A stretch of DNA of 64,000 bases from Mycolicibacterium sp. HK-90 (GTDB lineage: Bacteria; Actinomycetota; Actinomycetes; Mycobacteriales; Mycobacteriaceae), in NCBI RefSeq assembly GCF_030486405.1, contig NZ_CP129613.1, positions 4,464,001 through 4,528,000 of the forward strand. Reading direction: 5' to 3'. The notes beneath the pieces were generated by a model, which saw only the letters and a program-made list of their open reading frames with translations, ran no database searches and was not told the origin of the DNA. Of the stretch, positions 25,548 to 34,120 are shown piece after piece. Positions within the stretch are counted from its first letter, which is position 1, and every line of letters begins with the position of its first letter. The position numbers were made by a program, and so were the translations under genes.

Positions 25548-25614
25548 CGTCGAGCGTGCACTCAGATCGCGAGATCGCCGCGCGGGAGCTCGCGATCTGT
25601 ACGCACGCTCGACG
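25548..25614. terminator. Hairpin between convergent P450 and unknown gene
   Basis: Arms of 26 bases (25548-25573 and 25589-25614; outer CGTCGAGCGTGC with its complement, inner CAGATCGCGAG with CTCGCGATCTG) pair with three mismatches around a 15-base loop. It lies directly after the P450 stop and just before the stop of the leftward gene, so it is probably a two-way terminator. Confidence 0.65.
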
Positions 25615-25620
25615 CAGGGG

Positions 25621-26124
25621 TCAGCTGGCCGGGATCAGATCGGCGGGCACCGACCGGCTGACCATGGTGCCGCACCGGAACGCCTCGGTGTTCCCAACTC
25701 CGCGCGCTTCGGGGTGGTTGACGGCGGCCAGCGCCTGTGCCTTGAAAGCACGTGCCGCCGCTGATAATTCGTGACGTACCGGGTCGACACTGAGATCGGC
25801 CGGACACTCGTCGCCCCACAGCGTCACCTCGGTGTGACCCTGCTCCAACGCGCCGAGAACGCCCCGCCGCACGCGCTCGTCGCTGTTGAACAGATCGGCG
25901 GCCACCGCAACCGTCTGCGGATGCGGGCGGTCCTCCCAGGACTCCAGCACCGATTCCAGGGCCATGGTCTCCACCCCGAGAATCGCCAGCGGCCGGACGT
26001 CCTCGTCGGCGCCGATCAGCACCGTGACGTCCCACCCGGCCATCACCCGGTCGACCAGCCAGCCACCGGCGAACCGGACTGCGTCAACCACACAGGGGGC
26101 GACCACATCGAGTCGGTACCGCAT
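25621..26124 (-). CDS. Hypothetical protein, unknown function
   Basis: A 167-residue soluble protein starting MRYRLDVVAPCVVDAVRFAG, with AGWDVTVLIGADEDVRPLAILG and ending VPADLIPAS. I do not recognise the family. The ATG at 26124 is chosen because GGAGGA precedes it closely. The gene follows the TetR gene by 14 bases and is co-transcribed with it. The hydrophobic beta strands alternating with helices suggest a Rossmann-like or flavodoxin-like fold, but no cofactor motif is visible. It may be controlled by the palindrome at 26807. Confidence 0.75.
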   Translation of the reverse strand: MRYRLDVVAPCVVDAVRFAGGWLVDRVMAGWDVTVLIGADEDVRPLAILGVETMALESVLESWEDRPHPQTVAVAADLFNSDERVRRGVLGALEQGHTEVTLWGDECPADLSVDPVRHELSAAARAFKAQALAAVNHPEARGVGNTEAFRCGTMVSRSVPADLIPAS

Positions 26125-26138
26125 GTCGTCCTCCAATC

Positions 26139-26792
26139 TCACAGGTCGACCGCCCCGTTGCGGCCGACCGGCTGCTCGATCTCCCGCCCCAGCATCTCCG
26201 CGTAGGCCGTGAACACTTCCTCCAACGGAAGCGAGGGATCGAGTAGCCATGAGGTCTCCATTCCATTGACGAATGCCAGGATCTCCACGGCCTTGATGGC
26301 CGCGTCGAAGTCGGTGCGGTAGCGGCCGGCGAGCTGGCCGCGCTTGATGATGTCGGTGACGATGTCCCGCGCAGCCTGTTGCCGTTTCAGCAAACGATCG
26401 TGCAGCGGAGCATCGGGCTGGATGTTCTCCACCAGCAGCACCGTGAAGGTGCCGACCAACTCAGGCGCCCGGACGAACCGCTCGGCAACCCGTTTGATCT
26501 CCTCCGCAAGATCGCCGGACCGGTCCGCATGGGTGTCGTCATCGAGATCGCGGGCATCGAGCACCGCGTTGAGCAGGTGTTCCTTGGACTCGAAGTGGTG
26601 CAACAGACCGGCCGGGGTGACTCCGACCTCCCGGGCGATCTGGGCTAGCGAGGTGTTTCGCCAGCCGTTGCGGGCCAGCAGCTTCTCGGCCGCAGAAAGT
26701 ATCCGCTGCCTGCGGTCTTCCCCTTTGGCCAGGAGCGTCTCGTAGGGGCGCACGCCCCCAGAAGACGCCTCTGCCCCTGCCACTGATGTCAC
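26139..26792 (-). CDS. TetR-family transcriptional regulator
   Basis: A 217-residue TetR protein. The helix-turn-helix is at about residues 40-72 (TSLAQIAREVGVTPAGLLHHF). The GTG at 26792 is chosen because AAGGAG lies six bases upstream. A long palindrome directly before the start (26807-26840) is the likely autoregulatory operator. It is co-transcribed with the unknown 167-residue protein and is divergent in sense from nothing: the acyl-CoA dehydrogenase operon ends just upstream on the same strand. It may sense an acyl-CoA. Confidence 0.9.
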   Translation of the reverse strand: MTSVAGAEASSGGVRPYETLLAKGEDRRQRILSAAEKLLARNGWRNTSLAQIAREVGVTPAGLLHHFESKEHLLNAVLDARDLDDDTHADRSGDLAEEIKRVAERFVRAPELVGTFTVLLVENIQPDAPLHDRLLKRQQAARDIVTDIIKRGQLAGRYRTDFDAAIKAVEILAFVNGMETSWLLDPSLPLEEVFTAYAEMLGREIEQPVGRNGAVDL

Positions 26793-26806
26793 CGAACTCC
26801 TTCGTC

Positions 26807-26840
26807 CAACCAACCTAGTGAACACACAGTAGGTTGGTTG
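26807..26840. promoter_or_regulatory. Operator palindrome before a TetR gene
   Basis: CAACCAACCTA and its exact complement TAGGTTGGTTG lie around a 12-base spacer, 14 bases before the TetR GTG. Perfect 11-base arms at this place strongly suggest the TetR protein's own binding site. The motif is not seen elsewhere in the window. Confidence 0.65.
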
Positions 26841-26908
26841 ACGGGGTTGTGACAAGGGTCTCAGGAAAAGAATTTCCCGACGGGCGTCACAAGGGCCGAC
26901 CGGGCCGG

Positions 26909-28057
26909 TCAGAGACCCAGCGACTTGGCGATGATCACCTTCATGACCTCGCTGGTACCCGCGTAGATGCGCGCCACCCGGGCGTCCGTGTAGAGCCGCG
27001 CGATGGGGTACTCCATCATGTAGCCGTACCCGCCGAAGAGCTGCAGGCAACGATCGATGACTCGCGCCTGCATCTCCGTGCAGAACAATTTCACCCGCGC
27101 GGCGTCGGCGCCGGACAGGTCGCCGTCGACGTGCAGGGCCACCGCCCGGTCGAGCATCGCCTGGGCCGCTTCCACCTCCGTCGAGCACGCCGCGAGTTCG
27201 AACTTGGTGTTCTGAAACGACGCCACCGGCTGGCCGAATGCCTTGCGGTCCTTGGTGTATCCGATCGCCGCGGCGATCGCCGAGCGGGCCTGGGCCACCG
27301 AGCCCACGGCCACGGTGAGACGTTCCTGGGCCAGGTTGTGGCCGAGGTAGCTGAAGGCATCACCCTCCTCGCCCAGCACGTTGGCCACGGGTACCCGGAC
27401 GTCGGTGAACGACAGTTCCGCGGTGTCCTGCACCTTGCAGCCCATCTTCTCCAGCTCGCGGCCCCGCTCGAAGCCCGCCATGCCGTCCTCGACGACCAGC
27501 AGTGTCAGCCCCTTGCGCCGGTTCTCCGGGTCGGTCGACGTCCGGGCCACCACGACCACCAGGTCGGCCTGGATGCCGCCGGTGATGAAGGTCTTGGCTC
27601 CGTTGAGCACGTACTCGTCCCCGTCGCGGACCGCGCTGGTGCGCATGCCGGCCAGATCCGAACCCGTTCCCGGCTCGGTCATCGCGACCGCGGTCAGCAG
27701 GGTTCCCGCGGCCAGCCCCGGGAACCAGCGCTGCCGCTGCTCCTCATTCGCGTAGTGCAGGAAGTACGGCAGGATGACCTCGAGCTGGGTCCGCACCGTC
27801 GACAACGTCACCAACGCGCGGGCCGCCTCCTCCTGCAGCACCACGTTGTACCGGTAGTCGTCGATGCCGGCGCCGCCGTACTCCTCGGGGATCGCCATCC
27901 CGAGCATGCCGAGCTCACCCATCTGCTTGAAGACGTCACGCGGCATCCGGCCGCCCTTCTCCCACTCGGGATAGGCAGGGACGACTTCCTTTTCGATGAA
28001 ATCGCGGGCCAGCGCGCGGAATGCCTCGTGATCCTCGGTGAACAGATTGCGTTGCAC
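26909..28057 (-). CDS. Acyl-CoA dehydrogenase (FadE-type)
   Basis: A 382-residue classical acyl-CoA dehydrogenase. Motifs: AMTEPGTGSDLAGM, YVLNGAKTFITGG, FGQPVASFQNTKF, and LQLFGGYGYMMEYPIARLYTDARV with IYAGTSEVMK at the end. The catalytic Glu of the family lies in the GYMMEYP stretch, so the enzyme looks complete. It is the last gene of the leftward 33.9-26.9 kb operon, 15 bases after the thiolase. It would act on a short or medium acyl-CoA released during degradation. Confidence 0.92.
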   Translation of the reverse strand: MQRNLFTEDHEAFRALARDFIEKEVVPAYPEWEKGGRMPRDVFKQMGELGMLGMAIPEEYGGAGIDDYRYNVVLQEEAARALVTLSTVRTQLEVILPYFLHYANEEQRQRWFPGLAAGTLLTAVAMTEPGTGSDLAGMRTSAVRDGDEYVLNGAKTFITGGIQADLVVVVARTSTDPENRRKGLTLLVVEDGMAGFERGRELEKMGCKVQDTAELSFTDVRVPVANVLGEEGDAFSYLGHNLAQERLTVAVGSVAQARSAIAAAIGYTKDRKAFGQPVASFQNTKFELAACSTEVEAAQAMLDRAVALHVDGDLSGADAARVKLFCTEMQARVIDRCLQLFGGYGYMMEYPIARLYTDARVARIYAGTSEVMKVIIAKSLGL

Positions 28058-28072
28058 TACTTCTCCCTAGCG

Positions 28073-29230
28073 TCAGTCGATGAGCTCGACCAGCGTGGCG
28101 TTGGCGGTACCGCCGCCCTCACACATGGTCTGCAAGCCATAACGAATTCCGTTGTCACGCATGTGGTTGATCATCCGGGTCATCAGCACCGCACCCGACG
28201 CACCGAGCGGGTGCCCGAGCGCGATGGCGCCGCCCAGCGGGTTCAGTTTGGCTTCGTCGGCACCCGTCTCGGCCAGCCAGGCCAGCGGCACCGGGGCGAA
28301 GGCCTCGTTCACCTCGAACACGCCCACCTCGTCCAGAGCGACGCCGGCCTTGTGCAACACCTTCTCGGTGGCCGGGATCGGACCGGTGAGCATCAACACC
28401 GGATCGGCTCCGGTCACCACACCGGCCCGGTAGCGCACGATCGGTGAAAGGCCAAGCGCCAGAGCAGACTCGGCGGTCATCACCAGCAGGGCGGCGGCAC
28501 CGTCGGAGATCTGCGACGAGTTGCCGGCATGGATCACGCCATCCTCGGCGAAGGCGGGCTTGAGGCCGGCCAGCTTCTCCACGGTGGTTCCTCGGCGTAC
28601 GCCTTCGTCGGCGACCACCGGGTCGACGTGGTCGGCCGGATCCGGGAACACGGTGATCATCTGATTCTCGAAGGCGCCGCGATCCTGGGCAGCGGCGGCC
28701 CGCTCATGAGAGGCGACCGAGTACTCGTCGAGTCGGGTCCGGCTGAAACCCCACTTCTGCGCGATCATCTCGGCCGAGATTCCCTGGTTGAACGCGAAAT
28801 CCTTGTACCGCTGAAACACCTTCGGCCCGTATGGGGTGCCGGTGGCCCGGGCGGCCCCGAGTGGGACCCGGCTCATCACCTCGACGCCGCCGGCGACCAC
28901 CACGTCCTGCTGGCCCGACATGACGGCCTGAACCGCGAAATCGAGCGCCTGCTGACTCGAGCCACAGGCCCGGTTGACCGTGGTGCCCGGGATGTGTTCG
29001 GGCCAGCCCGCGGCCAGCACCGAGTACCGGCCGATGTTGCTGGATTGATCGCCCACCTGGGATACACAGCCCCAGACCACGTCGTCGACGATGTCGGGAC
29101 TGATGCCCGCCCGCTCCACGAGTGCGTTGAGCACCAGAGCGGACAGGTCGGCGGCGTGGAATCCGGCCAGGCCGCCGTTGCGCTTGCCGACCGGGGTGCG
29201 GACGGCCTCGACGATGACGGTTTCGCGCAT
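28073..29230 (-). CDS. Acetyl-CoA acetyltransferase (thiolase, FadA-type)
   Basis: A 385-residue degradative thiolase with all catalytic residues: nucleophile C89 in NRACGSSQQA, the NEAFA motif, H340 in GHPLGASG, and C370 in MCEGGGTAN. It would cleave a 3-ketoacyl-CoA into acetyl- or propionyl-CoA and a shortened acyl-CoA. It lies between a CoA-transferase and an acyl-CoA dehydrogenase, with gaps of 21 and 15 bases, in a beta-oxidation operon. Confidence 0.93.
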   Translation of the reverse strand: MRETVIVEAVRTPVGKRNGGLAGFHAADLSALVLNALVERAGISPDIVDDVVWGCVSQVGDQSSNIGRYSVLAAGWPEHIPGTTVNRACGSSQQALDFAVQAVMSGQQDVVVAGGVEVMSRVPLGAARATGTPYGPKVFQRYKDFAFNQGISAEMIAQKWGFSRTRLDEYSVASHERAAAAQDRGAFENQMITVFPDPADHVDPVVADEGVRRGTTVEKLAGLKPAFAEDGVIHAGNSSQISDGAAALLVMTAESALALGLSPIVRYRAGVVTGADPVLMLTGPIPATEKVLHKAGVALDEVGVFEVNEAFAPVPLAWLAETGADEAKLNPLGGAIALGHPLGASGAVLMTRMINHMRDNGIRYGLQTMCEGGGTANATLVELID

Positions 29231-29251
29231 GGGGTTCTCCGGTTCTGTTGA

Positions 29252-30505
29252 CTACGACTGCGGGTAGGCCGGGCCGACGGCGCCCTGCTCACGCAGCACG
29301 GCGATCTGCTCGGCGCTCAGGCCGATCCCTTCCAGGATGGCATCGGTGTGCTCGCCGAGTCCCGGCACTGCGCCCATGCCGAGCTCCATACCGCTGATCA
29401 CCGGCGGCGGCAGCAACGCGGAGATCTCGCCGTTGGGGGTGCCGACCTGACGCCACCGATCGCGCGCCTGCAGGTGCGGATGTGCGATGACCTCGCTGGG
29501 TAGGTTGTACCGCGAATTGCCGATCCCGGCCTGATCGGCCGTTCGCTGGATGTCGTCCAGATCGCGCTGGGCACACCAGGATTCGATCGCCTTGTTGAGC
29601 TCGTCCCGGTGCGCACAGCGGTCGGAGTTCGTGGCGAACCGCGGGTCGTCCGCCAGATCGGGCCGTTCGATGATCTCGCGGGCCAGCCGCTGCCATTCCC
29701 GGTCGTTGGTGGTCCCCAGCACCACGGTCTGCCCGTCGCGGGTGTCGAACGCACCGTAGGGCGCCACCGCCGGCGAACTCATCCCCAGCGGGATCTGGTC
29801 GATCCCGGAGTGCTGGGTGTAGGTCAGCTGGTAACCCATGATGTCGGTCATGGTGTCGAACAGGCTGACCGCCACGCCGGGCGCGGCGCCGGTGTCGCCG
29901 TTACGTGCCCGGCCGAGCAGCAGCGCCATGATGGACAGTGCCGAATACAGACCGGTGGTGATATCGGCAACCGCCGCACCGGGTTTGGCCGGCATCCCGG
30001 CGTAGCCGGTCGACGCGCACGAACCCGACTCGGCCTGCACCAGCAGGTCGTAGGCGCGCTTGTGCGACAAGGGCCCACCCGGGCCGTATCCGTCGATCTC
30101 GACCGGGATCACCTGTGGATGGCGCACCTTGAGGTCCGCGGGTCCGAGACCCAGGCGCGCGGTGGCGCCGGGGGCGAGGTTGGACACGAATGCATCGGCG
30201 CCGTCGAGCAACCGGTGGAGCACCTCCATGCCCTCCGGCGACTTCAGATTGAGCGTGATCGATTTCTTGCCTCGGTTGGCCCACACGAAATGGGCCGCCT
30301 GGCCGAGCACGACGTCGTCGTAGTCGCGGGCGAAGTCGCCGCCCTTCGGGTTCTCGATCTTGATCACCCGGGCGCCGAAGTCCGCGAGCACCCGGGTGCA
30401 CATCGGCGCGGACACTGCCTGCTCCATCGCGATGACGGTGATACCGGCCAGCGGCAAAGAGGATTCAGCCGCTGCGCTCGATGGCTCGCTCGTAAACTCG
30501 CTCAC
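29252..30505 (-). CDS. Class III (CaiB/BaiF) CoA-transferase
   Basis: A 417-residue family III CoA-transferase. It shows LADFGARVIKIENPKGGDFAR near the N-terminus, and VSLFDTMTDIMGYQL with the catalytic Asp that forms the acyl anhydride. The GTG at 30505 is chosen because an earlier ATG would overlap the preceding SDR gene by 20 bases. It would move CoA onto a free acid, or between acids, at the entry to beta-oxidation. It lies between an SDR (four bases) and a thiolase in the same operon. Confidence 0.9.
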   Translation of the reverse strand: MSEFTSEPSSAAAESSLPLAGITVIAMEQAVSAPMCTRVLADFGARVIKIENPKGGDFARDYDDVVLGQAAHFVWANRGKKSITLNLKSPEGMEVLHRLLDGADAFVSNLAPGATARLGLGPADLKVRHPQVIPVEIDGYGPGGPLSHKRAYDLLVQAESGSCASTGYAGMPAKPGAAVADITTGLYSALSIMALLLGRARNGDTGAAPGVAVSLFDTMTDIMGYQLTYTQHSGIDQIPLGMSSPAVAPYGAFDTRDGQTVVLGTTNDREWQRLAREIIERPDLADDPRFATNSDRCAHRDELNKAIESWCAQRDLDDIQRTADQAGIGNSRYNLPSEVIAHPHLQARDRWRQVGTPNGEISALLPPPVISGMELGMGAVPGLGEHTDAILEGIGLSAEQIAVLREQGAVGPAYPQS

Positions 30506-30509
30506 GCGT

Positions 30510-31268
30510 TCACATAACCATGCCGCCATCGACCGGGAGTACCTGCCCGGTGATGTACGACGCGGCGTCGGAGGCCATGAAGACGAAAGCGCCCGCGACC
30601 TCGTCTGCCTCGGCCCACCGCTTGAGCGGGATGCGGTTCATCATGTTGGCCGCGAACTTCTCGTTGGTCCGGATGGTCTCGGTCATCGGTGTCGCGGCCA
30701 GCGGGGCCAGGGCGTTGACCATGATGTTCTTGCCGGCCAGTTCACGGGCCAGCGATTTGGTGATGCCGATCAGGCCGGCCTTGGCCGCCGAATAGTTCAC
30801 CTGCCCGAGCGTGCCCGTTATGCCGGCCGATGAGGTGACGTTGATGATGCGGCCGGTGCCGTCGGTGGGCATGTGCGGCAGCGCGGATTGCGTGACGTGG
30901 AAGGTCCCCATCACGTGGATGTCGAAGGTCAGCCGGAACGTCTCATCGGTCAGTTTCGGGAACATCGCCGGAGAAGTGACGCCGGCGTTGTTGACCACGA
31001 TGTGCAGCTTGCCCTCGGTCAGGGCGGCGGCCTGCGCGGCGGCGGCCTCGGCAGCGGAGCGGTCGCTCACGTCCAGCGCCGCACTGTCGGCTTTCCCACC
31101 AGAGGTGTTGATCCGCTCGGCCACCGCGGCCGCGGCGTCACCGCTGATGTCGGTGACGAGCACCGACGCGCCGGCGGCGGCGAGCGCCTCGGATACCGCC
31201 GCCCCGATCCCGGCGCCGGCCCCGGTCACCAGCGCCGAACGTCCGGTGAGGTCGAAATAGGTCCTCAT
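30510..31268 (-). CDS. Short-chain dehydrogenase/reductase (SDR)
   Basis: A 252-residue classical SDR. NAD(P) motif TGAGAGIG, structural NNAG, catalytic Ser in NVTSSAGI and YxxxK in NYSAAKAG are all present. The family oxidises hydroxyacyl-CoAs or alcohols to ketones. The ATG at 31268 is chosen because the family motif begins ten residues later; earlier in-frame starts would add an uncharacteristic leader. In this operon it could be the 3-hydroxyacyl-CoA dehydrogenase step between the crotonase/hydratase and the thiolase, though no hydratase is in the operon. Confidence 0.9.
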   Translation of the reverse strand: MRTYFDLTGRSALVTGAGAGIGAAVSEALAAAGASVLVTDISGDAAAAVAERINTSGGKADSAALDVSDRSAAEAAAAQAAALTEGKLHIVVNNAGVTSPAMFPKLTDETFRLTFDIHVMGTFHVTQSALPHMPTDGTGRIINVTSSAGITGTLGQVNYSAAKAGLIGITKSLARELAGKNIMVNALAPLAATPMTETIRTNEKFAANMMNRIPLKRWAEADEVAGAFVFMASDAASYITGQVLPVDGGMVM

Positions 31269-31300
31269 AGATCTGGATATCTCCTGGTTTGGGTTGATAC

Positions 31301-31330
31301 TGCGCAGACGGCGCAAAACTGTGAGTGCGG
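31301..31330. repeat. Possible dispersed element related to the hairpin at 16857
   Basis: This 30-base stretch (starting TGCGCAGACGGCGC) matches 16857-16886 at 24 of 30 positions. It lies in the 91-base gap inside the 33.9-26.9 kb operon. It has no clear pairing arm here, unlike the copy at 16857, so it may be half of a degraded intergenic repeat. Confidence 0.35.
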
Positions 31331-31359
31331 ATGTGCGTGGCCACAGGGTCAACGAGAAG

Positions 31360-32550
31360 TCAGTAGCTCTTGGGCAGGCCGAGAACGTTCGCACTGAGGA
31401 AGTTCAGGATCATCTCCTGGCTCACCGGCGCGATCTTCATCAGGCGGGACTCCCGGAAGAACCGGGAGATGTTGTATTCCTCGGAGTAGCCCATCCCGCC
31501 GTGGGTCTGCAGGGCGCGGTCGGCCGCGCCGAAACCGGCGTCGGCGCATAGGTATTTGGCCATATTGGCCTCACGACCGCACGGCTTGCCGTTGTCGTAG
31601 AGCCAGGTGGCCTTGCGCAGGATCAGCTCGGCGGCGTCCAGGCGCGCCAGCGAGTCGGCCAGCGGGAACTGGATCCCCTGGTTCATGCCGATCGGCCGGT
31701 CGAACACCACTCGTTCGTTGGCGTACTTGACCGCCCGGTCCAGAGCCACGCGGCCGATCCCGAGGGCCTCGGCCGCGATCAGCATCCGTTCCGGGTTGAG
31801 CCCGTGCAGGATGTACTTGAAGCCCTTGCCCTCCTCGCCGATCAGGTGCTCGGCCGGCACTCGCAGGTCGTCGATGAACAACTCGTTGGAGCTCACCGCA
31901 TTCCGGCCCATCTTGTTGATGGGCCGGATCTCGACGTGGTCGCGGTCGAGGTCGGTCAGGAACAGCGACAATCCGTCGGTCGGCTTGCCTCCGCGTTTCT
32001 CCACGTCCTCGCGGGACTCGGTGCGGGTGAGCAGCAGGATCTTCTCGGACTCAAGCGCTTTCGAAATCCACACCTTGCGACCATTGACGACGTAGGAGTC
32101 GCCGTCGCGCTTGGCGAAGGTGGTGATGCGCGAGGTGTCCAGGCCGGCACCGGGTTCGGTGACGCCGAAGCACACATGCAGATCCCCGTTGACGATGCGC
32201 GGCAGGGTCTCCTTCTTCATCTCCTCGGAACCGAACACCACCACCGGTTGCATCCCGAAGATCGACATGTGGATCGCACTGGCGGCGTTCATGGCTCCGC
32301 CGGACCGGGCCACCTCCTCGGCCAGGATGGTGGCCTCGGTGATGCCCAGACCGTGCCCGCCGTACTCCTCCGGGATGGTCATTCCCAACCAGCCCCCGCC
32401 CGCGATGGCGTCGTAGAACTCCTGCGGGAACTCGTGGGCCTGGTCCTTGGTCATCCAATAGTGGTCGTCGAACTTGCCCGCCAGCTCCGCAACGGAGTTG
32501 CGGATCAGCTGCTGGTCCTCGGTCAGCTCGAAGTTCATACCGCCCGACAC
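31360..32550 (-). CDS. Acyl-CoA dehydrogenase (FadE-type)
   Basis: A 396-residue acyl-CoA dehydrogenase. Motifs: FGVTEPGAGLDTSRI, YVVNGRKVWISKA, FDRPIGMNQGIQFPL and LQTHGGMGYSEEYNISRFFRESR with the expected catalytic Glu region. The GTG at 32550 follows AGGAG; an ATG four codons later is possible. It is the second gene of the operon, 38 bases after the amidohydrolase. Together with the other dehydrogenase at the operon's end it suggests two successive desaturation steps on different acyl-CoAs. Confidence 0.92.
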   Translation of the reverse strand: MSGGMNFELTEDQQLIRNSVAELAGKFDDHYWMTKDQAHEFPQEFYDAIAGGGWLGMTIPEEYGGHGLGITEATILAEEVARSGGAMNAASAIHMSIFGMQPVVVFGSEEMKKETLPRIVNGDLHVCFGVTEPGAGLDTSRITTFAKRDGDSYVVNGRKVWISKALESEKILLLTRTESREDVEKRGGKPTDGLSLFLTDLDRDHVEIRPINKMGRNAVSSNELFIDDLRVPAEHLIGEEGKGFKYILHGLNPERMLIAAEALGIGRVALDRAVKYANERVVFDRPIGMNQGIQFPLADSLARLDAAELILRKATWLYDNGKPCGREANMAKYLCADAGFGAADRALQTHGGMGYSEEYNISRFFRESRLMKIAPVSQEMILNFLSANVLGLPKSY

Positions 32551-32588
32551 GTCTGGTGTTCTCCTATTTATCTCGGCCGTCCCGGCGT

Positions 32589-33884
32589 TCAGTCGCGTGC
32601 GCCGGCAACGGCTTTGGCGTTGGCCTGGAAGTCGGCGAAGGTGGTGCCGGTCTTCTCCTTGTGGCTCAACGCGCGGATGGATACGTCATGGCCCTCGGCG
32701 GCCTTTCGTAGTGCGCCGACGGTCGCCTGGTCCTTGGGGACATGGACGAACGGGTCGAAGTGGTAGAGCCGCATGGCGTTCTCATGGGTGATCTTGTTGA
32801 TCTCTTCGTCTGGGACGTCGTAGGTTTCGAACACCGCGCTCAGTTCCTCGGGGGCGCCGGGCCACATCGAGTCGCTGTGCGGATAGTCCATCTCCCAACA
32901 GATGTTGTCCACGCCGATCTCGTGGCGGTTCTTCACCCCGACCGGGTCGGAGATGAAGCAGGTCATGAAGTGCTCCCGGAACACCTCCGACGGCAGCTTG
33001 TCGCCGAAGTCCTGATGGGTCCAGGTCGAGTGCATGTCGTAGGTGCGGTCGACCCGATCCAGGAAGTACGGAATCCACCCGGTGCCACCCTCGGACAGCG
33101 CGATCTTGAGGTCCGGGTAGGCCTTGATCGGTGCCGACCACAACAGGTCTGCCGCAGCCTGGACGATGTTCATCGGCTGCAGCGTGATCATCACGTCCAT
33201 CGGCGCATCCGGGGCGGTGATCGCCAACTTACCCGACGACCCGATGTGCACGTTCATCACCGTGTCGGTGTCAACCAGGGCTTCCCACAACGGCTTCCAG
33301 TACTCCAAATCATGGAAGGACGGATAACCCAACGTCGACGGGTTCTCGGTGAAGGTCAGCGAGTGCACACCCTTCTTCGAGACCCGTCGCACCTCGTCGG
33401 CACACAACTGGGGATTCCAGATCGCCGGGATCGCCATCGGGATGAACCGCCCCGGGTTCGACCCGCACCATTCGTCGATGTGCCAGTCGTTGTAGGCCTG
33501 CACCAGGGCCAACGAGAACTCGTCGTCGTCCGTGGCGAACAGCCGCGCGGCGAAACCGGGGAACGACGGGAAGTTCATGGTCGCCAGCACACCGCCGGCG
33601 TTCATGTCCTTGACCCGCTCGTTGGGGTCATAGCAGCCCTTACGAATCTCATCGAGACCCTGGGGCTCCAGGCCGTACTCCTCCTTCGGCCGGCCGGCCA
33701 CCGCGTTGAGAGCCACGTTCGGGATCACCGTGTCGCGGAACTGCCAGGTGTCACTGCCATCGGGGTTGTGCACCAGCCGCGGCGCCTCGTCGCGGTACTT
33801 GGCCGGCAGATGATTCCGGAACATGTCCGGCGGTTCGATGATGTGGTCGTCGACGCTGATCAAGATCATGTCGTCTTTGTGCAT
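32589..33884 (-). CDS. Amidohydrolase-2 family metal-dependent hydrolase
   Basis: A 431-residue TIM-barrel protein of amidohydrolase family 2. Family marks are ISVDDHIIEPPDMF at the start, MNVHIGSSG in the middle, ALSEGGTGWIPYFLDRVD, and CWEMDYPHSDSMWP near the end. The late Asp of the DYPH motif is kept. The ATG at 33884 is chosen because GGAGCGAGG precedes it. It opens the leftward beta-oxidation operon and faces the Rieske oxygenase operon across a region rich in TTCTC/GAGAA half-sites. Hydrolysis or decarboxylation of a cyclic acid or CoA ester is likely; the exact reaction is unknown. Confidence 0.88.
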   Translation of the reverse strand: MHKDDMILISVDDHIIEPPDMFRNHLPAKYRDEAPRLVHNPDGSDTWQFRDTVIPNVALNAVAGRPKEEYGLEPQGLDEIRKGCYDPNERVKDMNAGGVLATMNFPSFPGFAARLFATDDDEFSLALVQAYNDWHIDEWCGSNPGRFIPMAIPAIWNPQLCADEVRRVSKKGVHSLTFTENPSTLGYPSFHDLEYWKPLWEALVDTDTVMNVHIGSSGKLAITAPDAPMDVMITLQPMNIVQAAADLLWSAPIKAYPDLKIALSEGGTGWIPYFLDRVDRTYDMHSTWTHQDFGDKLPSEVFREHFMTCFISDPVGVKNRHEIGVDNICWEMDYPHSDSMWPGAPEELSAVFETYDVPDEEINKITHENAMRLYHFDPFVHVPKDQATVGALRKAAEGHDVSIRALSHKEKTGTTFADFQANAKAVAGARD

Positions 33885-33916
33885 GCCTCGCTCCGTTCCG
33901 TCCGCCGTCACATTGG

Positions 33917-33953
33917 TTCTCTATGCGAGAAAACTAGCTTCTCGTTTCGAGAG
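33917..33953. promoter_or_regulatory. Cluster of four TTCTC/GAGAA half-sites
   Basis: Half-sites TTCTC (33917), GAGAA (33927), TTCTC (33939) and GAGAG (33949) alternate with starts spaced 10, 12 and 10 bases apart, close to one helical turn each. They lie 33-69 bases before the amidohydrolase ATG. They are the same half-sites as in the GAGAA-N5-TTCTC palindromes but partly in outward order. Cooperative binding of several dimers is possible. Confidence 0.5.
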
Positions 33954-34061
33954 AATCAATGTCTGTGGCGGCTGACGAGCAGATTTAGCCAGGTCACAGG
34001 ACGAACTGCCGCGTGCTTGTTGACCATCGACGCAAAAGATGGAAATCTCTTAGTCGGAAAT

Positions 34062-34076
34062 GAGAACCCGATTCTC
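34062..34076. promoter_or_regulatory. Operator-like palindrome before the CMD/Rieske oxygenase operon
   Basis: GAGAA-CCCGA-TTCTC has perfect five-base arms and the same spacing as the sites at 4411 and 42430. It lies 45 bases before the GTG of the CMD gene, a usual place for a repressor site covering a promoter. Confidence 0.6.
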
Positions 34077-34120
34077 GCAACCGAGAGTCACAGCTGGGTC
34101 ATCGAGAGGAGAACCGCCCC

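Noticed and set aside
26834..28447. A 537-codon open frame on the plus strand
   Set aside because: It runs antisense to a clear acyl-CoA dehydrogenase and thiolase and has the Arg/His/Gly-rich composition of a shadow frame.
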